From LGRD01 sp031415135 (lineage in GTDB: Bacteria; Pseudomonadota; Gammaproteobacteria; Burkholderiales; Burkholderiaceae_C), in assembly GCA_031415135.1 (NCBI GenBank), contig JANORB010000165.1:1-41072 (forward strand): DNA of 41,072 nucleotides, read 5' to 3'. Shown here piece by piece: positions 34,161-41,072 of this stretch. The notes below the pieces were generated by a model. The model saw only the letters and a program-made list of their open reading frames with translations, searched no databases and had not been told where the DNA came from. A program made the translations under genes and the position numbers. The number at the start of each line of letters is the position of its first letter. Within the stretch, counting starts at the first letter, position 1.

Positions 34161-35572
34161 GTTGCTCTCCGTGTGCTTGCCGGCGCGCACCAGGCGTTCA
34201 GGTCTTGCGCGGTGGAGGCCACCGCCACCCCCCAGTCCAGCGGCTGGTCCTGCACATAACGTTTGCCCAGACGCCAGGCGATCTCGGCATGGGCGAGTTC
34301 GACGCCCATGTAGAACGCGTGCGCCGCATCATTTTCCAGCTTCAGTTGCGGCCACAGTTCGAACGCGCCCTGCCCGAGCCGGTGGCCGTCGCGGTTGTAG
34401 ACATGCACACCGCGTTCGGACACCTGGACGCGAAAGTTGGGGTCGCGCACCTGGGCCGCGATGGCTTCGATTTCGGCCGCCGTGTCGGGGAACGGATGTT
34501 TGGCGTGCACCGTCATCAACGCGTCGGTCATGCCCTTGGGCAGGCTGCCGCTGCGCGCCGCCGCATGCATCACGCGGCGCGCCACATCGGCCTCGCGCAC
34601 CGCGCTGCGCGCGTGCTGGCTCACCTGCGTGGTGAGCACCGCGGCCACCCGCAGTTCGGCGGCAATGCCGAACAGCACCGCATTGATGCCGCTGGTGTCG
34701 GCCTCGGTCAGCTCGGTGACGTTGCCCACGCCCATCATGATGGCCACGTCGGGAAAACGTTCGCGCAGCCGGTGGTAGCGCACGATCGAGCGCGCCAGGC
34801 CGAACGGGATCGGATCGAGGATGGCGTCGGCCAGGAAGGCGCGGCCACGTTGTTCCATCGCCTCGATGGCGCCGAACAGCGAGGCCTCGTCGGCCGGCTC
34901 GCGCGGGATCAGGATCGGCGTGGAGGCGACCTGGTCGGCCACCCACAGCGTGTCGATCGTCAGGCTCAGCAGGTAGTCGGCGCCGGCGCGGCCGCCGCGC
35001 AGCAACTCGTCGGTGTTGACCGAATCGACGCTGACTGAAAGGCCGCAGGCCTTCAACGCGCGCACACTGTCTTCGAGGTGGTCGAACGCGGTTTCGGGCA
35101 GGCAGCCGATGTCGATGACGTTGGCGCCGTCGGCCGCCAGCAGCTGGGCGCGCGCCACGATCTGCGCCACCGTCAGGCGCGGCGCATCGACGATCTCGGC
35201 AAAGATCGCCACCTCGTACTCGCTCAGGTCGAGCGGCTGGGCCGCACGTTGAAAGTGGCGCGGCAGGTCTTTCAGTTCCTCGGGCCCGCGCAGCACCGGA
35301 ATGCCGAAGTGCAGCGTCAACGCGTCGAGGTCGCCGCGGCAGCGGCCCGGCACCATCAGGCGGTCGGCGCGCTTCTCCGGCAAACCATCGCGCGCTGCGC
35401 TGAGCACCGGCGCGGCGACACGGCGGCGGATCATGTCGGCGGTCATCAGCGCGGCCACCTGCAGGCCGATCTCGCGCACCTCCCAGGTGAAGGGCGCGTC
35501 GGTGATGCCGGCCAGCACGCGCCGCAGCGACGCCTGCGCCAGCCGGCCGGTCAGGAAGACGATGTGTTCCAT
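34157..35572 (-). CDS. Dihydropteroate synthase-like protein (DUF6513-type), methanopterin pathway
   Basis: A 471-residue protein. The N-terminal 120 residues (MEHIVFLTGRLAQASLRRVL, then GLPEKRADRLMVPGRCRGD) are of the DUF6513 kind. The middle is a dihydropteroate-synthase-like TIM barrel: IDIGCLPETAFDHLEDSVRAL, LSVSVDSVNTDELLRGGRAGADYLLSL, IMMGVGNVTELTEADTSG. Relatives occur next to methanopterin genes in methanogens and methylotrophs, where the step joins the pterin to the aminobenzene-ribose unit. The frame continues upstream, but the start at 35572 gives the conserved N-terminus. Overlaps the flavoprotein gene by 22 bases. Confidence 0.88.
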   Translation of the reverse strand: MEHIVFLTGRLAQASLRRVLAGITDAPFTWEVREIGLQVAALMTADMIRRRVAAPVLSAARDGLPEKRADRLMVPGRCRGDLDALTLHFGIPVLRGPEELKDLPRHFQRAAQPLDLSEYEVAIFAEIVDAPRLTVAQIVARAQLLAADGANVIDIGCLPETAFDHLEDSVRALKACGLSVSVDSVNTDELLRGGRAGADYLLSLTIDTLWVADQVASTPILIPREPADEASLFGAIEAMEQRGRAFLADAILDPIPFGLARSIVRYHRLRERFPDVAIMMGVGNVTELTEADTSGINAVLFGIAAELRVAAVLTTQVSQHARSAVREADVARRVMHAAARSGSLPKGMTDALMTVHAKHPFPDTAAEIEAIAAQVRDPNFRVQVSERGVHVYNRDGHRLGQGAFELWPQLKLENDAAHAFYMGVELAHAEIAWRLGKRYVQDQPLDWGVAVASTAQDLNAWCAPASTRRAT

Positions 35573-36171
35573 GCGAGCCCGAGTTGCGCCATGCGCTGGT
35601 CGAGCGCGGCTTCGAGTTCCCTCGGCGAACACACCACCTGGCAGAAGTCGATGGCGCGCAGACGGTCGACGTTGTCGAACTCGATTTGCCGCGGCCGCAG
35701 CGTCACCCAGTCGTGTGGCGAGCGCGTCACCACCACCGGCTCGGTGTCGCACGCGAACACGATGCCGGCAATGCCGAGCTTGCCGGCCTGCGCGAACATG
35801 TTGGTGGGCAACGAGTCGCTGATGCCGAACGCACATTTGGCCACCGTGTTGCTGGTCGCCGGAGCGACGACGACGGTGTGATAAACGTCCTCGTACAGCA
35901 TGCCCACCGGCACGCCGCTGGCGGTCTTGTCGCGAAACACGCGGAAGCGCGGTTTCAACTCGTCCAGGCCCATCTTGTAGATCGCCAGCACCTCTTCACC
36001 GGCCGCCGACAGGAACAGGTCGCACCCGGGCAGGCGCGCGGCGATCGCCATCGCTTCGTCCAGAAAATGGCCCGAGCCGGTGATGCACCAGGCAAAGCGC
36101 GAACGCCGGCTCGCGGCCAACGCAGGCGTGTCGTCATCGGGTTCGGCGAGGGGCGGGGCGAGGTCGGGCAT
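35551..36171 (-). CDS. Archaeal-type flavoprotein (DmrB/AfpA-like dihydromethanopterin reductase)
   Basis: A 206-residue FMN-binding flavoprotein. After a short acidic leader, FAWCITGSGHFLDEAMAIA forms the first nucleotide-binding strand-turn-helix. The phosphate- and isoalloxazine-binding region is VYHTVVVAPATSNTVAKCAFGISDSLPTNMF. The pair CDTEPV (residue about 147) lies in the C-terminal half. The Burkholderia relative DmrB reduces dihydromethanopterin, the last step towards active tetrahydromethanopterin. First gene of the minus-strand operon with DHPS-like, DUF447 and mfnB genes. The start at 36171 is the best ATG; longer frames add non-homologous sequence. Divergent from the aldolase gene across 151 bases. 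Confidence 0.88.
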   Translation of the reverse strand: MPDLAPPLAEPDDDTPALAASRRSRFAWCITGSGHFLDEAMAIAARLPGCDLFLSAAGEEVLAIYKMGLDELKPRFRVFRDKTASGVPVGMLYEDVYHTVVVAPATSNTVAKCAFGISDSLPTNMFAQAGKLGIAGIVFACDTEPVVVTRSPHDWVTLRPRQIEFDNVDRLRAIDFCQVVCSPRELEAALDQRMAQLGLAWNTSSS

Positions 36172-36322
36172 CTTCGGATCGGGTCGGACGGCGCCGCGCG
36201 GCACGCCTGTCGCATCAACGCTGCGGGCCCGTGATTGTGCGGGTTGCGCGCCCGCGTCGCAGCGGGTGAAATACCATACACCCTCGCGGCTGCGCCGCTC
36301 GCGAACCCCACCGGAGAACCCT

Positions 36323-36820
36323 GTGATCCTGACCCGACCCGATCTGCCGTTTGCCATGTCGCCCCTCGCTTCGGCCGAGGCGCAGCAGGCGATGGACGTG
36401 ATCTTCATCGAAGGCTTCGTCGGCGAGACCGTGATCGGCATTCACGAGAGCGAACTGCACCGCACCCAGCCGATCGTCATCGACCTGCACGCCGGCGTGC
36501 CGCGCGCGCAGGCCTGCAGCACCGACCGCATCGTCGACACCATCGACTACAGCGTCGTCGCCGAACGGCTGCGCACCCTGCTGCGCGAACACAAGCTGCA
36601 ACTGCTGGAGGCGTTCGCCGAGACCGTGGCCGATATTCTGTTGAACGAGTTCGGTGCGCGCTGGGTGCGCGTGAAGGTCGTGAAACCGAAGAAGTTCGAC
36701 GATGTCGACGCGGTCGGGGTGTTGATCGAACGCAGCGCACCGGCAGCGCCGGCGCAACCGCGCAGCGGCGCCACCGTGCTTCAGTTGATCGGCGCGGGCA
36801 TGGTCCCTGGCGGGCGGTAG
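36323..36820 (+). CDS. Dihydroneopterin aldolase (FolB-like) of the methanopterin cluster
   Basis: A 165-residue pterin aldolase. The core is DVIFIEGFVGETVIGIHESELHRTQPIVIDLH, a match to the FolB N-terminal signature, then DTIDYSVVAERLRTLLREHKLQLLEAFAETVADILL and the strand VRVKVVKPKKFDDVDAVGVLIER with a conserved Lys-Pro. The GTG at 36323 was chosen because GGAGA (36313-36317) is well spaced; an ATG at 36356 is the alternative. Probably supplies 6-hydroxymethyl-dihydropterin for dephospho-tetrahydromethanopterin, rather than folate, given its neighbours. The C-terminal extension of about 30 residues is not part of the usual FolB. Confidence 0.88.
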   Translation: MILTRPDLPFAMSPLASAEAQQAMDVIFIEGFVGETVIGIHESELHRTQPIVIDLHAGVPRAQACSTDRIVDTIDYSVVAERLRTLLREHKLQLLEAFAETVADILLNEFGARWVRVKVVKPKKFDDVDAVGVLIERSAPAAPAQPRSGATVLQLIGAGMVPGGR

Positions 36821-36842
36821 CGCACCGGCGCGGGGCATGCAA

Positions 36843-36874
36843 AAAAGGCCGACCGGTCGCCCGGTCGGCCTTTT
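36843..36874. terminator. Bidirectional intrinsic terminator between folB-like gene and fae
   Basis: A perfect 14-bp inverted repeat, AAAAGGCCGACCGG / CCGGTCGGCCTTTT, with a 4-base loop TCGC. A-rich left and T-rich right ends make it work on both strands. It lies 22 bases after the aldolase stop and 19 bases beyond the fae stop, so it ends both convergent units. Confidence 0.93.
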
Positions 36875-36893
36875 CAGTTTGCAGCGTCCGTTT

Positions 36894-37403
36894 TCAGTTC
36901 GGTGCAAACGGGTGCGGCGACGAGCCCTTCTTGGCCACCACTTCGGCCGCAGTGGGCGAACCCGCGACGGCGCGCTTGAGCGCCTCTTTGGTGGCGCGGT
37001 AGTTGAAGTCCTGGATCTTCTTGTCGTCTTCGGCCTGCCAGTGGATGAACACGCCGACGCAGATGAACAGGTTGTCGGCTTCGCCGACCGGAATGGTGCC
37101 GTCCTCGACACAATCGGCCACCGCCATGCCGACCGCGCGCTGGGCCGGGCCGAACATCTGCACCGCCTGCTTGGCACCCTTGATGGTGACCTTGTTGAAC
37201 ATCACGGTGGCCGGCTTGGCCAACAGGTTGGGGGCCACCACCGCCAGCAGCGAGGTGAATCCGTCCTTGTTGTTGACCAGCGCGTGGGCGAACGCGCTTT
37301 CGGCGGCGCTGCCGCGCGGCCCGATGATCAGGTCGATGTGGGCAATCTCGTTGCCGTCACCGATCAGCGACTCTCCGACCATCATGCGATCAATCTTTGC
37401 CAT
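36894..37403 (-). CDS. fae: Formaldehyde-activating enzyme
   Basis: A 169-residue protein that condenses formaldehyde with dephospho-tetrahydromethanopterin to methylene-H4MPT, a detoxifying and energy-yielding entry step. Full family sequence: VGESLIGDGNEIAHIDLIIG with catalytic His22, ESAFAHALVNNKDGFTSLLAV, KPATVMFNKVTIKGAKQAVQMFGPAQ-type region and GVFIHWQAEDDKKIQDFNYRATKEAL. Good ribosome-binding site (AGGAG) 10 bases before the start. The frame extends upstream, but MAKIDRMMVGE is the standard N-terminus. Last gene of the minus-strand run, 74 bases after the CitG-like gene, so it may also have its own promoter. Highly expressed in methylotrophs. Confidence 0.97.
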   Translation of the reverse strand: MAKIDRMMVGESLIGDGNEIAHIDLIIGPRGSAAESAFAHALVNNKDGFTSLLAVVAPNLLAKPATVMFNKVTIKGAKQAVQMFGPAQRAVGMAVADCVEDGTIPVGEADNLFICVGVFIHWQAEDDKKIQDFNYRATKEALKRAVAGSPTAAEVVAKKGSSPHPFAPN

Positions 37404-37477
37404 GGTTTTCTTGCTCCTGTCTGGGGTTCTGGGGTGATCACGACACTGGCGCACGGGCCAACGCGTGCGGCACGGTA

Positions 37478-38488
37478 TCACGACCCAGGCGCGCTTCGGA
37501 CCCCCTCCCTTACCCCTAAGGCCCATCCCTTTTTGGAACACTTGGCGCGCGTCAGCCCGGCGATCATCATGCTGGCCACCAGCAGGTCGGCGGTGGTGCC
37601 GGGGTTGATGCCGTCGGCCTTGAGCGCGCTGTCCCAGGCCGCGAAATCAGGGTCGGAGTCCAGGTCCGCGCCCGCCTGCGCACGGCCGTGCCACGCTGTG
37701 GCGTCGCGCATCACCAGGGCGGCGCTGCCGGCACCGCGCTTGCGGACGATGTGTGAATCGGGGATCGCACTCAGCAGCGCCAGGTAGGCACGCTGGACGG
37801 CGGCGACCGTGGCCGCGTCGGGGCCACCCCCGCGCGGGTCATCGGCACCCGGCGCGAACGCTGAGCCCAGCGCGGCCAGGCCGATCTCGAACACCTGGGC
37901 ATAACCGTCGCGATACTGAAGCGCGATGCTGTCGCGCTGCGCGGCCAGCGCCATGGCGCTGCGCAGGTCGACGCGCGGAACCTGGTGCACGTCCTGCTGC
38001 TCGGCCGCGCCCAGCCCGCCCGGGTTGGCGCGCACGATCGCCCGATAGGTGGCAACGGCATCGCCGGTGTTCAGGTCGGCCAGCACCCGGTTGATGGCGG
38101 CGCGCAGGGCCCGCTGGGTGGTGGCGGCGGGCTGCCGTTCGACCGCCAGCGCGATCGGCGCGCACAGCAACAGGATGCCGAGGTTGGTGTTGCAGCCGGC
38201 CACGCGCCAACTGGCGTGCACGGCTTCCTCGACGCGCTGCCCGACCCGTGCGCCACGCGCGCAAAGCGGGCCGGCCGCCGCTTGCGCGCTGGCCAGGAAC
38301 AGCGCCGCGTCCATGCCGTGCCCCGCCGAAGCCTGGCTGACGTTGCCCGGCTTGCGCACCCGCACATCCAGCTCGCAGGCGCGCAGGAACGCGGCTCGGG
38401 CGGGCTCGGGCGCTGGCTCGGGCGCTGGCTCGGGCGCTGGCTTGGGCGCAGGCGCAGGCGCAGGCTCTGGCTCGGGCTCGGGCGTCAT
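37478..38488 (-). CDS. CitG-like (triphosphoribosyl-dephospho-CoA synthase family) protein of the methanopterin cluster
   Basis: A 336-residue helical protein of the CitG/MdcB family. Motifs: CELDVRVRKPGNVSQASAGHGMDAALFLASA, CNTNLGILLLCAPI, and DSHIVRKRGAGSA with GINPGTTADLLVASMMIAGL near the end. In citrate lyase maturation such enzymes transfer an ADP-linked ribosyl group. No citrate or malonate decarboxylase genes are nearby; every neighbour belongs to the H4MPT pathway, so a ribosyl-transfer step in that pathway is a plausible role (inference). The first 30 residues are an unusual Pro/Ala/Glu repeat (PEPAPEPA type) encoded by 12-bp repeats. The start overlaps the upstream ligase stop as ATGA. 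Confidence 0.85.
   Translation of the reverse strand: MTPEPEPEPAPAPAPKPAPEPAPEPAPEPARAAFLRACELDVRVRKPGNVSQASAGHGMDAALFLASAQAAAGPLCARGARVGQRVEEAVHASWRVAGCNTNLGILLLCAPIALAVERQPAATTQRALRAAINRVLADLNTGDAVATYRAIVRANPGGLGAAEQQDVHQVPRVDLRSAMALAAQRDSIALQYRDGYAQVFEIGLAALGSAFAPGADDPRGGGPDAATVAAVQRAYLALLSAIPDSHIVRKRGAGSAALVMRDATAWHGRAQAGADLDSDPDFAAWDSALKADGINPGTTADLLVASMMIAGLTRAKCSKKGWALGVREGVRSAPGS
38403..38482. repeat. 12-bp tandem repeat at the start of the CitG-like gene
   Basis: GGCTCGGGCGCT occurs three times head to tail (38403-38438), followed by a variant GGCTTGGGCGCA and degenerate 6-bp copies up to about 38482. Read on the minus strand it encodes the PEPA/PAPA tail. Copy-number change would keep the frame. 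Confidence 0.85.
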
Positions 38489-39447
38489 GCGCGCTCCGCC
38501 TCGGCGCGCCGCGCGCCGGCGACCCGGCGGCTCAGCAGATCGTCGACGATGGCCTGGGCGATGTTGAAGCGGGTGACGCGCTGCAGCCCGCGCCACGCCG
38601 CGACCCCGTTGACTTCGATCACCTGGATCGGCTGCGGGCCGGCGGCGGGCATCAGGTCGACGCCGGCGCAGTCCAGGCCGAGCGCGTTTGCAGCGGCCTC
38701 GGCCCAATGCGCCAATGGCGCGTCCGGCGTCAACGGCGCCGCCTCGCACGCCGCGCCCTGCGCGACGTTGTGGATCCAGTGCGCGCTGACCCGCCGCATG
38801 GCCGTGATGGCGCGCCCGCCGACCACCAGCACGCGCCAGTCGAAACCCGGGCTCGACAGCGGTGGAATGAAGCGCTGCAAATAGGCCAGCGAGCCGTGGT
38901 CCCGGGCCAGCGCGGGCACGGCGTGGTGAATACCGTCCAGCGTGCCGACCAATTGCAGGCCGCGGCCCTGCGACCCGAACAGCGGCTTGAGCACCAGCGC
39001 GTGCCCGGCCGCGCCCTCGCGCATGGCGATCCGCTGCGCTTCGGCCACCGATTCGGTGGCCCAGGTGGGCGGCGTCGGAATGCGGGCCGCGTGCAGCAGC
39101 AGGCTGGTCATCGCCTTGTCGACGCTGCGCTCGATCGCGCGCGCGTCGTTGTACACCGGCACGCCCAATTCGCGCAGGCCATGCAGCACACCCAGCCGCT
39201 TGGTCACCTGCTCGAACGTGCCGCCGGCGATGCCGCGCACCAGCGCCGCGTCGGGCAGCGACTGGCCGAAACCGGGGATGACCAGGCCGTGCCAGCTGGC
39301 GCCGGTGTCGATGCGGCAGTCGGCCAGGTCCACACAGCGGCCCACTGCGCCGCGTTCGCGCAGCGCTGCCTGCAGCTGCCGGGTGTGCCAGCCGATTTCG
39401 TCGGTCATGATGGCCACGCGCAGGCCGGCCGCGGACAGCGGCTGCAT
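38485..39447 (-). CDS. RimK-like ATP-grasp ligase of the methanopterin cluster
   Basis: A 320-residue ATP-grasp enzyme. ATP-grasp features: NDARAIERSVDKAMTSLLL, HALVLKPLFGSQGRGLQLVG (ATP-binding Lys and Gly-rich loop), LAYLQRFIP, FDWRVLVVGGRAITAMRR and the metal-binding VIEVNGVAAWRGLQ. RimK-type enzymes attach glutamate or another amino acid to an acceptor carboxylate. In this cluster the acceptor may be an H4MPT or methylofuran intermediate (inference). A GTG-start frame begins at 39468, but the ATG at 39447 begins two bases after the mch stop and has AAGGA upstream. Overlaps the CitG-like start by ATGA. Confidence 0.88.
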   Translation of the reverse strand: MQPLSAAGLRVAIMTDEIGWHTRQLQAALRERGAVGRCVDLADCRIDTGASWHGLVIPGFGQSLPDAALVRGIAGGTFEQVTKRLGVLHGLRELGVPVYNDARAIERSVDKAMTSLLLHAARIPTPPTWATESVAEAQRIAMREGAAGHALVLKPLFGSQGRGLQLVGTLDGIHHAVPALARDHGSLAYLQRFIPPLSSPGFDWRVLVVGGRAITAMRRVSAHWIHNVAQGAACEAAPLTPDAPLAHWAEAAANALGLDCAGVDLMPAAGPQPIQVIEVNGVAAWRGLQRVTRFNIAQAIVDDLLSRRVAGARRAEAERA

Positions 39448-39449
39448 GT

Positions 39450-40454
39450 TCAGGCGTCCTTCAACCACAGGCTTTGCAGCAAGGCCATGTTCAGCGCCCC
39501 GGCATGCCAGGTGTTGCCACTGTCGACGTTGCTGACCCAGACTTCGGCGGGCGCAAAGAGCGAGCCGTCGATCTTGTAGAAGTCGTATTCGGCGGCCCTG
39601 AAGATGTCGGCGAACGAACGCCCGTAATCGCGCGAGTTGCTCGATGGCAGCTGCCGCGCCAGCGCACGCGCCGCCGCGTCGTCGCCGCGCACCGTGAGGT
39701 GCACGCGGCCGCCGTACAGGATGGCGTCGTTGGTCCGGCCCATCGCCTGCACGCCGTCCGGGCTGGGCGACGGCAGCGGCGCGGCGGCGGCGCCGTCAAG
39801 CACATCGCCCAGCGCGAAACCGAGTTCGTGGGCCTTGTGCAGCGCCACCTCCAGCACCCGCGCCACCACCTGGGTGCTGCCGGCCAGGCTGGTCGTGGGC
39901 GTCAGGATCAGCGTCAGCCCCGCCGGCTGCAAACCGCAGTCGCGCAGCAGCTTGTCGATGATGACCCTGGGCGGCGGGCGGTCCACCTCCAGCACCAGCA
40001 CGCCGGACTCATGGCGATCGCGGTAGCCGAGTTCGGCGAACAGCTTTTCCTTGCCCGCCAGCGCGCGCGCCGGCCCCGAGCCGAGCGAAAAGAACTTCTT
40101 GGCGCCGGTTTCTTCCTTGCTGGCCACCAGGCTCCAGCCCGCGTACTGGCTGCCCAGGCAGGCCAGCACCGGCTGCGAGCTGCGCACCTCCAGCCAGGTG
40201 GGCCAGCCTTCGTGGCCACCGCTGCGCAAGCTCACGCGCCCCAGCCCGCCCATGCATATCTCGCCGATCAGCAAACCGGCCGCGATGCTGCCGCGCGCGT
40301 GGATGCCGGCGTCGACGATGCAGGCACCGGTGGCGTCGGTGGTGGCCAGCACCCCAAGCGCATCGGCCTCGGCCAGCAGGCGCTCCACCAGCGGCCGGGT
40401 CAATCCGTTGACGCTCAATCGGGTGGCCGCCAGCGGCGCTGTGATGTCGCTCAT
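39450..40454 (-). CDS. mch: Methenyltetrahydromethanopterin cyclohydrolase
   Basis: A 334-residue enzyme that hydrolyses methenyl-H4MPT to formyl-H4MPT in formaldehyde oxidation. Family stretches: IVDAGIHARGSIAAGLLIGEICMGGLG, CLGSQYAGWSLVASKEETGAKKFFSLGSGPARAL-type substrate loop, PTTSLAGSTQVVARVLEVALHKAHELGF, and GRTNDAILYGGRVHLTV near the C-terminus. Two ATGs lie 6 bases apart; the one at 40454 overlaps the preceding ATP-grasp stop as ATGA and is better spaced from GGAG. Second gene of the run that continues to fae. Confidence 0.97.
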   Translation of the reverse strand: MSDITAPLAATRLSVNGLTRPLVERLLAEADALGVLATTDATGACIVDAGIHARGSIAAGLLIGEICMGGLGRVSLRSGGHEGWPTWLEVRSSQPVLACLGSQYAGWSLVASKEETGAKKFFSLGSGPARALAGKEKLFAELGYRDRHESGVLVLEVDRPPPRVIIDKLLRDCGLQPAGLTLILTPTTSLAGSTQVVARVLEVALHKAHELGFALGDVLDGAAAAPLPSPSPDGVQAMGRTNDAILYGGRVHLTVRGDDAAARALARQLPSSNSRDYGRSFADIFRAAEYDFYKIDGSLFAPAEVWVSNVDSGNTWHAGALNMALLQSLWLKDA

Positions 40455-41072
40455 GTCCATGTCTCCAGGGTGTTCAGCAAGGCCTCGCGGCGCTCGGTCA
40501 ATCGGCTTCTGACGTGCCCGGCGGTGGCGCCCTCGGCGCTCACGCTGCAGACCGGGTCGCCGGCATTGAAGGATGCGGCGGACCAGGGCAGGTCGTGGCT
40601 GTGCGGCAAGCGGGCCAGGCGCGCCGCTGCCCGCTCATCGAGCGCCAACGGACGCCGCGCGAACACGTTCTCGGTGCCGCGCACGAGCGCGTGCGCGGGC
40701 GCGGGCGCGAGCGACGGCAATTCGGCACCAAGACAAGCCCGCACGTGGGCCGCCATCACACCGTGCGGAAGGTGATGGGCATACAAGGCCATGCTGGCGC
40801 CAGGGCGCGGGTTGAGCTCCAGCAGCGAGACGGTCTCACCGTCGAGCATGAAGTCCAGGCTGCCCAGGCCGCAGATCGAAAACTCAGCCGCCAGCAAGCG
40901 CAGGGCGCGGCTCACTTCTGCCGCCACACCCGCGTGCAGCGGCACCGGCCCGATGGCGCCGCAGTACACGAACGGCCTGGTGCCGAACGGCCGCACGATC
41001 AGCTCGTTGAATCCGAGCACACACACCTTGCTGCCGCTGGCGATGAACGTGGCGGACATCGGCTGCCCCGCC
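40451..41072 (-). CDS. ATP-grasp protein, C-terminal part (cut by window edge)
   Basis: Only the last 206 residues are visible and the frame is open to the right edge, so the N-terminal half is missing. The visible part has ATP-grasp features: GQPMSATFIASGSKVCVLGFNE at the cut, then FSICGLGSLDFMLDGETVSLLELNPRPGASMALY, where the Asp, the Glu and the Asn of ELNPRPG would bind metal and ATP. Such a gene precedes or adjoins mch in methylotroph H4MPT clusters. The overall sequence suggests a carboxylate-amine ligase, but the substrate is not known; a methylofuran or methanopterin side-chain step is inferred. Its stop overlaps mch by 4 bases. An ATG at 41059 exists but is internal to the domain. 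Confidence 0.85.
   Translation of the reverse strand, partial: AGQPMSATFIASGSKVCVLGFNELIVRPFGTRPFVYCGAIGPVPLHAGVAAEVSRALRLLAAEFSICGLGSLDFMLDGETVSLLELNPRPGASMALYAHHLPHGVMAAHVRACLGAELPSLAPAPAHALVRGTENVFARRPLALDERAAARLARLPHSHDLPWSAASFNAGDPVCSVSAEGATAGHVRSRLTERREALLNTLETWT

Noticed and set aside
36240..36285. TTGCGC...TACCAT as a promoter for the FolB-like gene
   Set aside because: The spacer between the two hexamers is 22 bases, too long for a standard sigma-70 promoter.
38403..38482. Repeats considered as a CRISPR array
   Set aside because: Units are directly adjacent with no spacers and are in frame within a coding region.

Overview
This is high-GC chromosomal sequence. It looks like a betaproteobacterium of the order Burkholderiales, possibly near the Methylibium/Rubrivivax/Leptothrix group. 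That placement is inferred from gene content (overlapping hda/HAD/pcnB genes, a DUF3579 gene, a kynBUA cluster, an FMN riboswitch and bacterial tetrahydromethanopterin genes), not from a database search. No rRNA, tRNA, CRISPR array, insertion sequence or prophage was recognised.

Region 1 (1-6067) is core housekeeping. On the minus strand, AI-2E-type permease, hda, HAD phosphatase and pcnB (cut by the left edge) are chained by 4-base ATGA overlaps. Upstream lie murJ and a SirB1-type gene, also minus. murJ diverges from rpsT, which has an extended -10 promoter and a clear intrinsic terminator.

Region 2 (6083-12500) is amino-acid and cofactor metabolism: a DUF3579 gene; argD followed by argF, which carries a one-base frameshift; kynB-kynU-kynA, converting tryptophan to anthranilate; and a type II lumazine synthase gene (ribH) behind a full FMN riboswitch.

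Region 3 (12577-17120) is an envelope-stress module on the minus strand: response regulator, histidine kinase and a DegP/HtrA protease. A parDE-type toxin-antitoxin pair sits between kinase and protease in the opposite orientation. The degP promoter region holds four TTA elements spaced exactly 11 bp apart, as expected for an OmpR/PhoB-type regulator.

Region 4 (17259-26558) is on the plus strand: a membrane-anchored TAXI-type binding protein coupled to a type II NADH dehydrogenase; an aminopeptidase P coupled to a GAF-PAS-GGDEF protein; then a small Lys/Ala-rich protein, a remnant of a receiver domain, and a coiled-coil GGDEF protein.

Region 5 (26724-32763) holds a large unrecognised protein, a metallo-beta-lactamase-fold thioesterase and a 910-residue DUF349 protein.

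Region 6 (32872 to the right edge) is a cluster for methanopterin/methylofuran-linked one-carbon metabolism. A minus-strand operon encodes a DmrB/AfpA-like flavoprotein, a dihydropteroate-synthase-like protein, a DUF447 protein and MfnB. A divergent dihydroneopterin aldolase gene follows. A second minus-strand run encodes an ATP-grasp protein (cut by the edge), Mch, a RimK-like ATP-grasp ligase, a CitG-like protein and Fae. Together these point to formaldehyde capture and oxidation on dephospho-tetrahydromethanopterin and synthesis of both archaeal-type cofactors. mtdB, fhcABCD and beta-RFAP synthase are not in view and are expected elsewhere.
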